Source: JBBSIN01 sp038232055 (lineage in GTDB: Bacteria > Actinomycetota > Actinomycetes > JADGOV01). From it: a DNA stretch of 11,137 bases. The DNA lies in assembly GCA_038232055.1 (NCBI GenBank), contig JBBSIN010000064.1, forward strand, positions 1-11,137. Reading direction: 5' to 3'. The position numbers and the translations under genes are program-made. How positions within the stretch are numbered: the stretch's first letter is position 1; every line of letters starts with the position of its first letter. Positions 1-7,241 of this stretch are shown here, piece after piece. Below the pieces are notes generated by a model. It saw nothing but the letters and a program-made list of their open reading frames with translations. It did no database searches and had not been told where the DNA came from.

Positions 1-100
1 CGCTGAGCCGGGACTTGGCGGCGGCCCCCCGCCCCAGCACGTCACCACCGGCCACCTGGCGGTAGACCGGCCAGGACCGGAGCAATGCGCGCAGGCCCAT
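1..100 (-). CDS. Probable formate dehydrogenase large subunit, N-terminal fragment (cut by window edge)
   Basis: Only about 33 codons lie in the window, reading MGLRALLRSWPVYRQVAGGD and ending ...GRGAAAKSRLS at the edge. The ATG at 98-100 has a good Shine-Dalgarno, GGGAGG at 105-110, four bases upstream. The WPVYRQ..G.D.LGRGAAAKS pattern resembles, from memory, the start of actinobacterial molybdopterin formate dehydrogenase alpha chains, just before their Fe-S binding cysteines. The neighbour, reading away on the other strand, is fdhD, whose product is needed to activate formate dehydrogenase; this supports the call. No catalytic or metal-binding residue is visible here, so whether the active site holds selenocysteine or cysteine cannot be said. 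It could be another oxidoreductase of the same family, or an unrelated protein. Confidence 0.55.
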   Translation of the reverse strand, partial: MGLRALLRSWPVYRQVAGGDVLGRGAAAKSRLS

Positions 101-131
101 GTCGCCTCCCGTGTCGATGCCGTCGGGCCGA

Positions 132-162
132 AAGCTACCCCCGGCCACCGACACTCCGGCAA
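132..162 (-). promoter_or_regulatory. Possible promoter of the minus-strand formate dehydrogenase gene
   Basis: Read on the minus strand, TTGCCG (157-162) and TAGCTT (132-137) could be -35 and -10 boxes, with a rather long 19-base gap. Transcription would begin near 125 and leave a short leader that includes the Shine-Dalgarno. The match to consensus is weak and this is a guess from position. Confidence 0.28.
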
Positions 163-204
163 CCGGCTCACTCGAGCCCGCCGCCTCCGCCCGGGAAGGT
201 GCGC

Positions 205-210
205 CTACAG
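205..210 (+). promoter_or_regulatory. -10 box of a probable leaderless fdhD transcript
   Basis: TACAGT fits the actinobacterial TANNNT -10 pattern and ends seven bases before the GTG start of fdhD at 218. That places the transcription start at or next to the start codon. No convincing -35 box is visible. A purine-rich GGAAGG at 195-200 lies too far upstream to act as a normal Shine-Dalgarno, which also favours a leaderless mRNA. Confidence 0.45.
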
Positions 211-217
211 TCTCGAC

Positions 218-1024
218 GTGGGACGGGTCACGACGCGGCGGCCGGTGCTTCGGCTCGACGGGGACTCCGTCGTACGCCGCCCGGACACCCTCGCCGTCGA
301 GGAGCCGCTCGAGATCCGAGTCAACGGCTCGCCGGTGTCGGTCACCATGCGCACCCCCGGAGACGACTTCGACCTCGCTGCCGGCTTCCTACTCACCGAG
401 GGAGTCGTCACCGGCGCCGGCGAGATCGCGACGATGCGCTTCTGCGCCGACACCGAGACGCTCAACGTCGTCGATGTCGCCCTCGCCGGGGAGACGACGT
501 TGCCGGCCTCGCTGGTCCGCAACTTCTACACGACCAGCTCCTGCGGGGTGTGCGGCAAGGCGAGCATCGACGCCGTACGCCTGCAGTCGTCGTGGTCGCT
601 CCGGGACGACGACGTGGTACTCCGCCGCGAGGTCCTTTCGACGCTGCCCGACGCCCTCCGCGAGGCGCAGCGGGTCTTCGACCGTACGGGCGGCCTGCAC
701 GGGGTCGGCCTGTTCACCGCGGCCGGCGAGCTGCTCGTCGTACGGGAGGACGTCGGCCGGCACAACGCCGTCGACAAGGTGATCGGCTGGGCGCTGCGCG
801 AGGGTCGGGTGCCGCTGCACGGGAGCGTGCTGCTCGTCAGTGGCCGCGCGTCCTTCGAACTCACCCAGAAGGCGTACATGGCCGGCATTCCCGCGCTCGC
901 CGCCGTCTCCGCGCCGTCATCGCTGGCCGCCGAGCTTGCCGAGGAGGTCGACATGACCTTGATCGGCTTCCTCCGCGGCAACACGATGAACGTGTACGCC
1001 GGCGCGCGACGGGTCCTGCCCTAA
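218..1024 (+). CDS. fdhD: FdhD, sulfurtransferase required for formate dehydrogenase activity
   Basis: 268 residues, normal for the family. FdhD passes sulfur from a cysteine desulfurase to the molybdenum cofactor before its insertion into formate dehydrogenase; it acts in the cytoplasm. The diagnostic loop SSCGVCGKASID spans about 107-118, with the sulfur-carrying pair C109 and C112. Further family motifs are PGDDFDLAAGFLLTEG (about 47-62), REDVGRHNAVDKVIG (about 176-190) and the C-terminal FLRGNTMNVYAG. The GTG start at 218 is chosen because the reading frame aligns from there and a TANNNT box sits seven bases upstream; no later start is better placed. The gene is divergent from a probable formate dehydrogenase subunit, its expected client. 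It converges on a lipoprotein gene across a short repeat. Codon use matches its neighbours. Confidence 0.95.
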   Translation: MGRVTTRRPVLRLDGDSVVRRPDTLAVEEPLEIRVNGSPVSVTMRTPGDDFDLAAGFLLTEGVVTGAGEIATMRFCADTETLNVVDVALAGETTLPASLVRNFYTTSSCGVCGKASIDAVRLQSSWSLRDDDVVLRREVLSTLPDALREAQRVFDRTGGLHGVGLFTAAGELLVVREDVGRHNAVDKVIGWALREGRVPLHGSVLLVSGRASFELTQKAYMAGIPALAAVSAPSSLAAELAEEVDMTLIGFLRGNTMNVYAGARRVLP

Positions 1025-1032
1025 CCGGAGCG

Positions 1033-1086
1033 GCGGCGTTGCATCAGGCAGCGGCGTTGCATCAGGCAGCGGCGTTTCATCGGGAC
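1033..1086. repeat. 18-bp tandem repeat, three copies, at a convergent gene junction
   Basis: Unit GCGGCGTTGCATCAGGCA. Copies at 1033-1050 and 1051-1068 are identical; the copy at 1069-1086 differs at about four positions. The array starts nine bases after the fdhD stop and its last copy contains the stop codon of the minus-strand lipoprotein gene (1077-1079). In RNA, GCAGC.GGC.GUUGC (1048-1060) can form a weak five-pair stem, but there is no T tract, so a terminator role is only possible. Confidence 0.85.
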
Positions 1087-1403
1087 GAGGGGATGTTGAC
1101 GCCCTGCACCCCTGGCTGGCGGCGGAGGCAGTCGTAGAGGCGGGCCAGGTCGGCGTCGTTGGCCCGGTCGACCCGGAAGCGCACGTCGTTGCGCCGGCTC
1201 GACTCCAGCGTGCTGTCCGGCACCGGCTCGGCGACGACGTGCGGGATGTCGTCGCAGTGGGTGCGGGCCGCGTCGTGCTGATCCGGCGACGCGGCGGCAT
1301 CGAAGGTCACGACGACCTCGCGGGCCGCGAGCTGATCGGCGTAGCGGCCGCAGCCGACGGCAAGAAACCCGATCATCACCAAGGTCGCCACGTTTAGGCG
1401 CAC
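1077..1403 (-). CDS. Small secreted lipoprotein of unknown function
   Basis: 108 residues from a GTG start. The N-terminus has a short hydrophobic stretch (about 6-17) followed by LAVGC, a lipobox that would leave C18 as the lipid-bearing first residue of the mature protein, so it is probably anchored on the outer face of the membrane. The mature part of about 90 residues has a REVVVTF strand and a later DVRFRV strand followed by a helix (DADLARLYDCLRRQ) and PGVQGVNIP. This looks like a small alpha/beta fold, and C50 and C92 could form a disulfide. The general layout recalls small extracytoplasmic domains of FtsX type, but I cannot assign a family. No Shine-Dalgarno is visible; a TANNNT box seven bases upstream suggests a leaderless mRNA. 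The gene is divergent from the GH15 gene and converges on fdhD. Its last codons overlap the 18-bp repeat. Confidence 0.75.
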   Translation of the reverse strand: MRLNVATLVMIGFLAVGCGRYADQLAAREVVVTFDAAASPDQHDAARTHCDDIPHVVAEPVPDSTLESSRRNDVRFRVDRANDADLARLYDCLRRQPGVQGVNIPSSR

Positions 1404-1410
1404 TTCTGGG

Positions 1411-1416
1411 AGCCTA
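1411..1416 (-). promoter_or_regulatory. -10 box of a probable leaderless lipoprotein transcript
   Basis: On the minus strand TAGGCT is followed by seven bases and then the GTG start at 1403, the spacing expected when transcription begins at the start codon. It lies only a few bases from the alternative start of the divergent GH15 gene at 1418, so the two genes share a very compact control region. Confidence 0.4.
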
Positions 1417-1427
1417 CGTGTCGAAGC

Positions 1428-1433
1428 GGAGGT
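1428..1433 (+). promoter_or_regulatory. Shine-Dalgarno that decides the GH15 start
   Basis: GGAGGT lies five bases before the GTG at 1439 and is the best ribosome site in this region. An alternative GTG at 1418 has only a weaker GGGAG (1408-1412). The site therefore favours 1439, which would give a protein seven residues shorter. Confidence 0.5.
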
Positions 1434-1438
1434 GGATC

Positions 1439-3253
1439 GTGCCTGAGCGGATCGAGGACTACGCCCTTATCGGTGACACGTACACGGCTGCCCTCGTCGG
1501 CCGTACCGGCTCGATCGACTGGCTGTGCTTTCCGCGCTTCGACTCAGCGGCGTGCTTCGCCGCCCTCCTTGGCGACGAGAGCCACGGCCATTGGCGACTG
1601 GCCCCGACCGACGCGGACCGCTGCACCCGTCGTCGCTACCATGGCGACACGCTGATCCTCGAGACGGAGTGGGAGACGCCGGAGGGCAGCGTCCGCGTCA
1701 CCGACTTCATGCCGCCCCGTGGCGAGGCGCCGGACATCGTGCGCATCGTGGAGGGTCTCGAGGGCCGGGTCGAGATGACCAGCCAGCTGCGCCTGCGCTT
1801 CGACTACGGGCAGACGATCCCATGGGTGCGCAAGCTCGAGGGTGACCTGGTGGCGATCGCCGGCCCCAACGCCGTCTGGCTACGCACCCCCGTCGACGGT
1901 GAGGGGCGCGACTTCACGACGTACCACGAGTTCGTGGTGGACAAGGGCCAGCGGGTGCCCTTCGTGATGACCTGGCGCGAGTCGCACCTGGACCCCCCCA
2001 AGCCGGTCAACGGCGAGTCCGCGCTGAGGCAGACCGAGCGGTACTGGTCACAGTGGATGAAGCAGTGCACGTACGACGGTGAGTGGCGCGAGGCCGTCGT
2101 ACGCTCGCTGATCACGCTCAAGGCACTGACCTACAGCCCCACCGGCGGCATCGTGGCGGCGGCGACGACCTCGCTTCCGGAGGACATCGGCGGATCCCGT
2201 AACTGGGACTACCGATACTGCTGGCTGCGCGACGCCACGTTCACGCTGCAGTCCATGCTCTACACGGGCTTCGACGGCGAAGCAAAGGCGTGGCGGGAGT
2301 GGCTGCTGCGCGCCGTTGCGGGCGACCCCCGGAAGCTGCAGATCCTCTACGGCCTCTCGGGTGAGCGACACATCTCGGAGTACGAGGCGTCCTGGTTGCC
2401 GGGCTACGAGGGGTCCACGCCGGTCCGCATCGGCAACGCGGCGGTCGACCAGTTCCAGCTCGACGTGTGGGGCGAGGTTCTCGACGGGCTGTACCTGGCC
2501 CGGGAGAGCGGCCTGGAGCCGGACGACGACTCCTGGCGCCTGCAGCGGGCGCTCGTCCACTTCCTCGAGGACTGCTGGCAGCAGCCGGACGACTCGCTCT
2601 GGGAGATCCGGGCGGAGTCGCGGAACTTCGTGCACTCCAAAGTGATGGCCTGGGTAGGCGTCGACCGCGCCGTACGCACGATCGAGAAGTACGGCATGGA
2701 CGGACCGGTCGACCGCTGGCGCCGGTTGCGCGACCAGATCCACCGCGAGGTATGCGAGAAGGGTTTCGACGCCGAGCGCAACACGTTCACCCAGTACTAC
2801 GGCTCCAAGGGGCTCGACGCCGCCCTGCTGCTGATCCCCCAGGTGGGCTTCCTGCCGCCAGACGATCCGCGGGTGGTCGGCACGATTCGGGCGATTCAGA
2901 AGGACCTGTGCGCCGACGGCTACGTCTTGCGCTACCACACGGACGGTGTCGACGGGCTGCCCGGACACGAGGGCGCGTTCCTCGCCTGCACGTTTTGGCT
3001 CGCCGACGACCTGCACCTCATCGGCGAGTACGACGAAGCGCGCGCGCTCTTCGAGAGCCTGCTGGATCTCCGCAACGACGTCGGCCTACTCGCCGAGGAG
3101 TACTCCCCTGCCCTCGGTCGCCAGGTCGGCAATACGCCCCAGGCGTTCAGCCACGTGCCGCTGGTCAACACTGCCCGGGCACTGTCAAGACACGCGCCCG
3201 CCACCGGCAGCCGCAATCAACCCGAGGAGCGCACGCCCTCCCGCAAGCAGTGA
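1439..3253 (+). CDS. Glycoside hydrolase family 15 protein (trehalase/glucoamylase-like)
   Basis: 604 residues from GTG 1439, or 611 from GTG 1418; the first has the better Shine-Dalgarno and puts the family's IEDYALIGD motif at residues 5-13. The N-terminal beta domain (to about 220) begins IEDYALIGDTYTAALVGR and GSIDWLCFPRFDS. An (alpha/alpha)6 catalytic barrel follows. Within it RNWDYRYCWLRDATF (about 254-268) is the substrate-binding signature, LWEIR (about 387-391) probably holds the catalytic acid, and LLAEEYSP (about 550-557) the catalytic base. Family members hydrolyse alpha-glucosidic bonds with inversion. Mycobacterial relatives of this architecture were shown to be trehalases, so trehalose is a reasonable substrate, but sequence alone does not separate it from glucoamylase or isomaltodextrin hydrolysis. 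No signal peptide, so it is cytoplasmic. The tail after about 585 is polar and probably disordered. The gene is monocistronic, divergent from a lipoprotein gene. Confidence 0.92.
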   Translation: MPERIEDYALIGDTYTAALVGRTGSIDWLCFPRFDSAACFAALLGDESHGHWRLAPTDADRCTRRRYHGDTLILETEWETPEGSVRVTDFMPPRGEAPDIVRIVEGLEGRVEMTSQLRLRFDYGQTIPWVRKLEGDLVAIAGPNAVWLRTPVDGEGRDFTTYHEFVVDKGQRVPFVMTWRESHLDPPKPVNGESALRQTERYWSQWMKQCTYDGEWREAVVRSLITLKALTYSPTGGIVAAATTSLPEDIGGSRNWDYRYCWLRDATFTLQSMLYTGFDGEAKAWREWLLRAVAGDPRKLQILYGLSGERHISEYEASWLPGYEGSTPVRIGNAAVDQFQLDVWGEVLDGLYLARESGLEPDDDSWRLQRALVHFLEDCWQQPDDSLWEIRAESRNFVHSKVMAWVGVDRAVRTIEKYGMDGPVDRWRRLRDQIHREVCEKGFDAERNTFTQYYGSKGLDAALLLIPQVGFLPPDDPRVVGTIRAIQKDLCADGYVLRYHTDGVDGLPGHEGAFLACTFWLADDLHLIGEYDEARALFESLLDLRNDVGLLAEEYSPALGRQVGNTPQAFSHVPLVNTARALSRHAPATGSRNQPEERTPSRKQ

Positions 3254-3274
3254 CCTCCGCCGTACGCCAACATC

Positions 3275-3286
3275 GCCCCGAGGGGC
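3275..3286 (+). terminator. Short GC hairpin after the GH15 gene
   Basis: GCCCC, GA, GGGGC is a perfect five-pair palindrome 22 bases after the GH15 stop. It has no T tract and a very small loop, so it is at most a weak intrinsic terminator or a pause site. Confidence 0.3.
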
Positions 3287-3302
3287 TGTCCGAGCGCCCC
3301 AT

Positions 3303-3338
3303 GATCGCCCGAGTGATCGCCCGAGTGATCGCCCGAGG
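3303..3338. repeat. 12-bp tandem repeat, three copies
   Basis: Unit GATCGCCCGAGT, with copies at 3303-3314, 3315-3326 and 3327-3338; the last differs only in its final base. It lies in the gene-free stretch between the convergent GH15 and SDR genes. On the plus strand it reads as a repeated Val-Ile-Ala-Arg in one frame, but no credible gene uses that frame. Confidence 0.85.
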
Positions 3339-3347
3339 ACCGATCAC
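3325..3347. terminator. Perfect 7-bp inverted repeat between convergent genes
   Basis: GTGATCG (3325-3331) and CGATCAC (3341-3347) pair perfectly around a nine-base loop. The left arm is the third unit of the 12-bp repeat, and the second unit could pair with the same right arm. Being palindromic it could slow polymerase from either convergent gene, but no T tract follows on either strand. Confidence 0.35.
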
Positions 3348-3387
3348 GGCATACCCGCAGGTCACGCTCCTTGATCTCCTCGGACCC

Positions 3388-3456
3388 GCCCTCGGACCGA
3401 TTCGGTTCCCGCCCTCGGACCGATTCCGTTCCCGCGGCCTCGGACCGGTCTCGTTC
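3388..3456. repeat. 23-bp degenerate tandem repeat, about three copies
   Basis: Copies at 3388-3410 and 3411-3433 differ at one base. A third, 3434-3456, keeps the CCTCGGACCG core and the CGTTC end but has diverged. A partial copy of the core (CCTCGGACC) occurs at about 3378-3386. The core TCGGACCGA is itself palindromic, and the first full copy can fold into a six-pair stem GGACCG/CGGTTC with an ATT loop. The array ends just short of the SDR stop codon at 3463. Confidence 0.75.
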
Positions 3457-3462
3457 AGCCGT

Positions 3463-4509
3463 TCAGCGGTTCCGGGAGCGGTGGCGGCGCCGGCGCAGCG
3501 CCTCGCTCGCCGACTGGGCCGCGGTCATGACCCGATCGAGCACCGTCGCGCCGTACGACGCCAGCAGTCCGGTTCGGCGGGCCACCGGTGTCGCGACCCT
3601 CGTCGACAGCCATAGCTCGCCGCTGCTCGACCGCGCGCGGTCGTCGAACTTCCCGTGGGCGCCCTGGTCGCCGGGCACCGGTTCCCACAGGTTCGGAGCG
3701 AGCATCTCCGTGACGGTGTCCGTCTGCTGCGCGGCGTATCCGGTGCGCCCGAGATAGCGGTCGAGAATCGACGGCACGACGCGGTTGCCCAGGATGGTGA
3801 GCGCGGTCGGCAGCCCGATCCACATGTTGCGTCGCGGGTGTTCGGCGAGATGGACGATGCCGGCGGCCGCAACCTCCGGCTGGAAGATCGGTGGCACCGG
3901 CTGTGGGTGTCGAGGCAGCCGGGAGAGCACCCAGTCGAACTGCGGTGTGTTCAGCGCCGGAAGCTGCACCATGCACACCTTCACGCTGCTCCGGTCGTGG
4001 ATAAGCTCGGTGATGACCGATTCGGTGAAGCCGACAATCGCGTGCTTGGCGCCGCAGTACGCCGACTGCAGCGGGATGCCACGGTAGGCGAGCGCCGAGC
4101 CGACCTGGACGACGACACCGCGGTTGCGCGGCTTCATCCGCCGCAGCGCGGCCATCGTGCCGTGCACCTGACCGAGGTAGGTGACCTCGGTGACCCGGCG
4201 GAACTCCTCCGCCGACACCTCGACGAACGGGGCGAAGACGCCGACGAAGGCACAGTTGACCCACACGTCGATCGGACCCAGACGGCTCTCCACGGCGTCG
4301 GCGGCCCGTTCGACAGCTCCGGCATCGGCCACGTCGGTCGGTACGCCGAGGGCGCGCCGGCCGGTGTTCTCGACGTCCTTGACCGCGCCTTCCAGCCGAT
4401 CGTGGCCCCGGGCAAGGATGCCGACGTCGTACCCATGCTCCGCGAAGCGGCGCACCGTCGCCCGCCCGACGCCCGCCGTACCGCCCGTCACGACCGCTAC
4501 CTTCGCCAT
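3463..4509 (-). CDS. Short-chain dehydrogenase/reductase with a long C-terminal extension
   Basis: 348 residues from ATG 4509, longer than the 250 usual for classical SDRs. The Rossmann half has TGGTAGVG at 8-15 for the cofactor, LARGHDR (32-38) with R34 after the second strand suggesting NADP(H), and D59 in TDV. The catalytic set is S138, Y151 and K155 (YCGAK). The usual NNAG is replaced by NCAFVG at 85-90. Residues from about 190 form an extension with PALNTPQFDW, EHPRRNMWIG and PNLWEPVPGDQGAHG; similar extended SDRs are common in actinomycetes, substrate unknown. The tail is very basic (RRRRHRSRNR). An in-frame TTG at 4540-4542 would add 11 residues and leave only 10 bases after the ligase gene; ATG is preferred because the Rossmann strand starts there, though neither has a strong Shine-Dalgarno. 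Last gene of the sirtuin-ligase operon. Confidence 0.88.
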   Translation of the reverse strand: MAKVAVVTGGTAGVGRATVRRFAEHGYDVGILARGHDRLEGAVKDVENTGRRALGVPTDVADAGAVERAADAVESRLGPIDVWVNCAFVGVFAPFVEVSAEEFRRVTEVTYLGQVHGTMAALRRMKPRNRGVVVQVGSALAYRGIPLQSAYCGAKHAIVGFTESVITELIHDRSSVKVCMVQLPALNTPQFDWVLSRLPRHPQPVPPIFQPEVAAAGIVHLAEHPRRNMWIGLPTALTILGNRVVPSILDRYLGRTGYAAQQTDTVTEMLAPNLWEPVPGDQGAHGKFDDRARSSSGELWLSTRVATPVARRTGLLASYGATVLDRVMTAAQSASEALRRRRHRSRNR

Positions 4510-4552
4510 GACATCGGCTTCGCCGCTCGGCGCGGCCCCCAAACCGTCCCCG

Positions 4553-6088
<1,536 letters not shown>

Positions 6089-6096
6089 CGGGACGC

Positions 6097-6102
6097 CCTC
6101 CT
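6097..6102 (-). promoter_or_regulatory. Strong Shine-Dalgarno of the acyl-CoA ligase gene
   Basis: AGGAGG on the minus strand, eight bases before the ATG, inside the 24-base gap after the sirtuin gene. It is one of the strongest ribosome sites in the window and contrasts with the sirtuin itself, which has no visible one. The ligase may thus be made in excess over the deacylase from the same mRNA. Confidence 0.7.
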
Positions 6103-6112
6103 AGCTCCGAGA

Positions 6113-6883
6113 TCAGGAGGCTAACGCGGCACCGACGAGTTGGGGGAGCACTGTCCCGATCGGCTCCCGCAGCACGGCGCCGCCGGTCTGCACCGCCAGG
6201 CCGTCGTACGGCGTCGGCTGGGCGTTGACGATGACGACGCGCGCGCCGGCGCCGGCCGCCATGCCGCACAGGCCGGCGACGGGTTGCACGGTGAGCGAGG
6301 TACCGACGGCGAGGAAGACATCGCACGAGGTGGCGGCGTCGATCGCCAGCGCAAGCACTCGGCGGTCCAGCGGCTGCCCGAAACTGATCGTCGCCGACTT
6401 GAGGATGCCGCCGCAGCGCCGGCACGCCGGGTCTGGTTGCTCGTCGGTCACCCGGTCGAGCTCGTCGTGCATCGGCGTGCGGCTGCGGCACGAGAGACAC
6501 TCGACCTGCCAGATGGTGCCGTGCAGCTCGACCACGGCGTCCGGCGCGGACCCGGCCCGTTGGTGCAGGCCGTCGATGTTCTGGGTGAGGAGAGCCACCA
6601 GCTTGCCGGTGCGCTCGTACGCGGCGAGGCACTCGTGGGCGACGTTGGGTGCCGCGGCCCACGCGGTGTGCTCCCGTCGACTGCGCCAGGCGCGTCGGCG
6701 TACGTCGACGTCGTCGACGTAAGCCTGCAGCGACACCTGCCGCTGGGCCTGCGGGTCGCGGGTCCAGACGCCGTTGGGACCGCGGTAGTCCGGGATGCCG
6801 GAGTCGGTGGAGATGCCGGCCCCGGTGAGGACGGTGACCCGTGCCGCTTCGCGCAGCCAGGACGCGACGAGCTCGACGCTCAT
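6113..6883 (-). CDS. Sirtuin, NAD-dependent protein lysine deacylase
   Basis: 256 residues, normal for bacterial Sir2 proteins. It removes acyl groups from lysines, using NAD and yielding nicotinamide and O-acyl-ADP-ribose. Seen in order: GAGISTDSGIPDYRG (21-35) for NAD, TQNIDGLH (100-107), catalytic H121 in ELHGT, zinc ligands C129, C132, C154 and C157, ISFGQPLD (166-173) and GTSLTVQP (194-201). The Tyr-x-x-Arg pair that lets class III enzymes such as CobB bind succinyl and malonyl groups is not evident: near RAWRSRREH (64-72) the Tyr position seems to be Arg. The PDYRGPNGVWT stretch looks more like class IV sirtuins. ATG 6883 follows a TANNNT box by six bases and has no Shine-Dalgarno, so the mRNA is probably leaderless. 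First gene of the operon with the acyl-CoA ligase. Confidence 0.93.
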   Translation of the reverse strand: MSVELVASWLREAARVTVLTGAGISTDSGIPDYRGPNGVWTRDPQAQRQVSLQAYVDDVDVRRRAWRSRREHTAWAAAPNVAHECLAAYERTGKLVALLTQNIDGLHQRAGSAPDAVVELHGTIWQVECLSCRSRTPMHDELDRVTDEQPDPACRRCGGILKSATISFGQPLDRRVLALAIDAATSCDVFLAVGTSLTVQPVAGLCGMAAGAGARVVIVNAQPTPYDGLAVQTGGAVLREPIGTVLPQLVGAALAS

Positions 6884-6889
6884 CAGGTC

Positions 6890-6895
6890 ACGCTA
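6890..6895 (-). promoter_or_regulatory. -10 box of the sirtuin operon, probably leaderless
   Basis: On the minus strand TAGCGT is followed by six bases and the ATG at 6883. With no Shine-Dalgarno upstream of that ATG, transcription starting at or beside the A is the simplest reading. No clear -35 box. Confidence 0.42.
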
Positions 6896-6904
6896 GTCGC
6901 GTCG

Positions 6905-6918
6905 GCTACGGTCGTAGC
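6905..6918. promoter_or_regulatory. Palindrome in the divergent sirtuin/membrane-protein promoter region
   Basis: GCTACG, GT, CGTAGC is a perfect six-base inverted repeat. It lies in the 55-base gap between the divergent genes, about ten bases beyond the sirtuin -10 box. A TACGGT (6907-6912) inside it could be the -10 box of the plus-strand gene, leaving a leader of about 20 bases. The position fits a transcription factor operator; the factor is unknown. Confidence 0.35.
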
Positions 6919-6938
6919 GGCGAGACGGAGGTGTCCAG

Positions 6939-7145
6939 GTGGCCGTGAAGGAGATCCTCGGCGTCGAGACGAGTGGCTTCGTCGTGCTCGTCGTCAGCGC
7001 CGTGGTGCTGCTGCTCGGGTTGCCCGCCGCGGCCCGCGTCGGGGGCCAGCAGACCGGCGCGTTCCGGCGTACCGGAATCCTCTACGGGGTGCTCCTGCTG
7101 GCGCTTCTTTTCGGCACCGTCTTCATCGTCAAGCTCGCCGAGTAG
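6939..7145 (+). CDS. Small membrane protein, two transmembrane helices, function unknown
   Basis: 68 residues from GTG 6939, which follows GGAGGTG (6927-6933) at a good distance; this strong ribosome site is the best evidence that it is real. Two hydrophobic segments, about 12-32 and 46-65, are joined by a polar, positively charged loop (ARVGGQQTGAFRRTG), so both ends probably face outside and the loop inside, or both ends inside if the charge of K4 dominates. The codons match the rest of the window. I recognise no family. It is divergent from the sirtuin operon and followed by a possible hairpin terminator and the acnR operator, so it is probably a single-gene unit. Confidence 0.7.
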   Translation: MAVKEILGVETSGFVVLVVSAVVLLLGLPAAARVGGQQTGAFRRTGILYGVLLLALLFGTVFIVKLAE

Positions 7146-7163
7146 TCCCGGACCTGGCGGGAC
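7145..7163 (+). terminator. Hairpin at the end of the small membrane protein gene
   Basis: GTCCCG (7145-7150) and CGGGAC (7158-7163) pair perfectly around a seven-base loop, starting at the last base of the stop codon. More GC-rich complementary stretches follow up to about 7205. There is no T tract, as is common in high-GC bacteria. It would separate this gene from acnR. Confidence 0.4.
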
Positions 7164-7204
7164 GCCCCGGGCCCCGCCGACACCGACGGCCGCTCCTCGT
7201 CGGC

Positions 7205-7232
7205 CTAGCAAGACGGACGTACGGTTTGCTAG
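7205..7232. promoter_or_regulatory. Probable AcnR operator, 28-bp imperfect palindrome
   Basis: Outer arms CTAGCAA (7205-7211) and TTGCTAG (7226-7232) are perfectly complementary. Within the 14-base centre, ACGT at the middle and the C-G pairs at 7214-7215/7222-7223 also match, so 11 of 14 pairs are symmetric. The right arm overlaps the -10 box of acnR, so a bound protein would block the promoter. TetR-type regulators commonly bind such sites in front of their own genes. The sequence differs from the CAGNAC...GTACTG motif I recall for corynebacterial AcnR, though the centre shares GTAC. Confidence 0.65.
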
Positions 7233-7235
7233 AGT
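7230..7235 (+). promoter_or_regulatory. -10 box of the acnR-acnA operon, probably leaderless
   Basis: TAGAGT is followed by six bases and then the GTG start of acnR at 7242. No Shine-Dalgarno precedes the GTG. Any -35 region would fall inside the left arm of the palindrome, so promoter and operator are interlocked. Confidence 0.5.
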
Positions 7236-7241
7236 GTCAGC

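Noticed and set aside
85..1137. Plus-strand frame overlapping fdhD and crossing the 18-bp repeat
   Set aside because: Arg/Pro-rich shadow with no recognisable domain; fdhD occupies the same DNA with full family motifs.
2048..3016. Long minus-strand frame opposite the GH15 gene
   Set aside because: Its residues are a by-product of codon bias on the other strand (rich in Arg, Val, Leu, no motifs). The plus-strand frame has clear GH15 signatures.
3303..3456. CRISPR-like array
   Set aside because: The units are directly adjacent with no spacers, only 12 and 23 bases long, and no cas genes are near.
2467..3615. Plus-strand frame through the GH15 end, both repeat arrays and the SDR end
   Set aside because: Low-complexity product, no start site, and it spans parts of two real genes on opposite strands. 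The VIAR repeats it contains come from the 12-bp DNA repeat.
6113..6883. Calling the sirtuin cobB outright
   Set aside because: The Tyr-x-x-Arg pair that defines CobB-like class III enzymes is not seen, so the gene symbol is left empty.
7146..7204. Riboswitch or attenuator ahead of acnR
   Set aside because: GC-rich complementary stretches exist, but the probable transcription start is at 7242, so this DNA would not be in the acnR mRNA leader.
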